A stretch of DNA of 49,264 bases from Fibrobacterales bacterium (lineage in GTDB: Bacteria > Fibrobacterota > Fibrobacteria > Fibrobacterales > CADBQJ01). Below, one piece after another: positions 48,770-49,264 of this stretch (position 1 is the stretch's first letter; every line of letters starts with the position of its first letter). The DNA is taken from contig JAGCEZ010000089.1 of the NCBI GenBank assembly GCA_017650365.1, positions 1 through 49,264 on the forward strand, read 5' to 3'. The notes under the pieces were generated by a model. That model did not search any database. It was not told where the DNA came from and saw nothing but the letters and a program-made list of their open reading frames with translations. The translations under genes and the position numbers were made by a program.

Positions 48770-49264
48770 TCCAACGATCGCCTCCCCGAGCAGGTCGGGG
48801 AGTTCGCGCGGGAGGATGCCCTGCGCGCCCAGCCGCTCCGCGGCCAGATGGCCCGCGCGGTTGTGGATCCAGACCGCGAGCGCGGCGGCCCGCGGAGGCT
48901 CGAGTCCCTGCGCCAGGAACGCGAGGACCGCGCCCGCGAGCGCGTCCCCCGAACCGGCCTTGGCGAGCGCGGAGCAGGGCGCGTCCAGCCGGAGCAGGCC
49001 GCCGTCCGGCGCGGCGATGATCGTCGCGCTTCCCTTGGCCACGAGCGTCTGGCCGAGCGCGACGGCGCGTTCGCGGACCGCACGTCGCCGCGCCAGTCCG
49101 CCCGCGGGAAGTGGCGCCCCGAAGAGCAACTCCCATTCGTGCGCGTGGGGCGTGAGGACCAGGTCGGCGCCGCAGTTCCCGCGGGCGAGGAGATCCGCGC
49201 GCCCGGCGAAGGCCTTCAGGCCGTCGGCGTCGACAACGCCCGGCGCGCGCATGGCCTTGACCAG
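48752..49264 (-). CDS. nnrD: ADP-dependent NAD(P)H-hydrate dehydratase, C-terminal part
   Basis: The frame enters from the right edge and covers the last 170 residues of a YjeF C-terminal/NnrD protein, which repairs hydrated NAD(P)H using ADP. Visible motifs are VDADGLKAF, LVLTPHAHEWELLFG and the ribokinase-like anion-hole AKAGSGDALAGAVLAFLAQG. The N-terminal part, and any fused epimerase domain (NnrE), lies outside the window. The final residues GLGTRA and the stop come from the adjacent heptad element, copy D, so the natural C-terminus has probably been altered. Confidence 0.88.
   Translation of the reverse strand: MVKAMRAPGVVDADGLKAFAGRADLLARGNCGADLVLTPHAHEWELLFGAPLPAGGLARRRAVRERAVALGQTLVAKGSATIIAAPDGGLLRLDAPCSALAKAGSGDALAGAVLAFLAQGLEPPRAAALAVWIHNRAGHLAAERLGAQGILPRELPDLLGEAIVGLGTRA

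Noticed and set aside
1-49264. tRNA, rRNA or riboswitch genes
   Set aside because: No cloverleaf with a T-loop consensus, no conserved rRNA segment and no recognised aptamer core was seen on either strand by eye.

Overview
The window looks like a chromosomal stretch of a GC-rich member of the Fibrobacterota or a close relative. Three things suggest this: a lipoprotein with the 'Fibrobacter succinogenes major paralogous domain' (45851-47581), a single type IV-like pilin of the kind seen in Fibrobacter (14662-15147), and a Gram-negative surface-polysaccharide locus with an O-antigen ligase. The placement is inferred from gene content only. No rRNA or tRNA gene and no conventional CRISPR array was found.

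Layout. 1-9577 is a GC-rich housekeeping block, mostly on the minus strand: miaB, a phosphoglycolate-phosphatase-like HAD protein, tsaE, a prephenate dehydratase, an NlpC/P60 lipoprotein, gatA, a DUF4321 protein and truA, with a DUF2334 deacetylase-like gene on plus. 9578-14611 is a lower-GC accessory island. It holds short tandem repeats, two arrays with a 33-bp period joined to broken DUF4143-type ATPase genes, a NYN-domain nuclease, a metallo-beta-lactamase-fold protein behind an 11-G tract, two unrecognised small proteins and two IS3-type transposase tails. 14612-15236 is the pilin gene with its own promoter, leader hairpin and terminator.

15340-42936 is a large polysaccharide locus. One plus-strand operon (17950-23502) encodes the ABC-2 permease Wzm, the GDP-fucose enzymes Gmd and Fcl, a membrane protein and a glycosyltransferase. 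It meets a convergent minus-strand operon headed by Wzt (27099 down to 23517). Then come a decayed IS3 element, an AT-rich AbiL/RloAB-like defence pair (28418-30405) and another glycosyltransferase. A tightly overlapped minus-strand operon (39712 down to 31440) follows: a PglF/CapD-like dehydratase, a membrane protein and five sugar transferases. It is divergent from a DegT-family aminotransferase. A WaaL-like ligase closes the locus. The likely pathway is GDP-fucose and amino-sugar synthesis, chain assembly, export by Wzm-Wzt and ligation to a surface acceptor.

42965-49264 returns to GC-rich sequence: a TPR-like membrane protein, an OLD-family ATPase/TOPRIM nuclease, the paralogous-domain lipoprotein, a ROK-family kinase and the end of an nnrD gene. 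The most unusual structures are a four-copy intergenic element with 7-bp-periodic inverted arms that repeatedly supplies stop codons to adjacent genes, the paired 33-bp arrays, and the MBL island.
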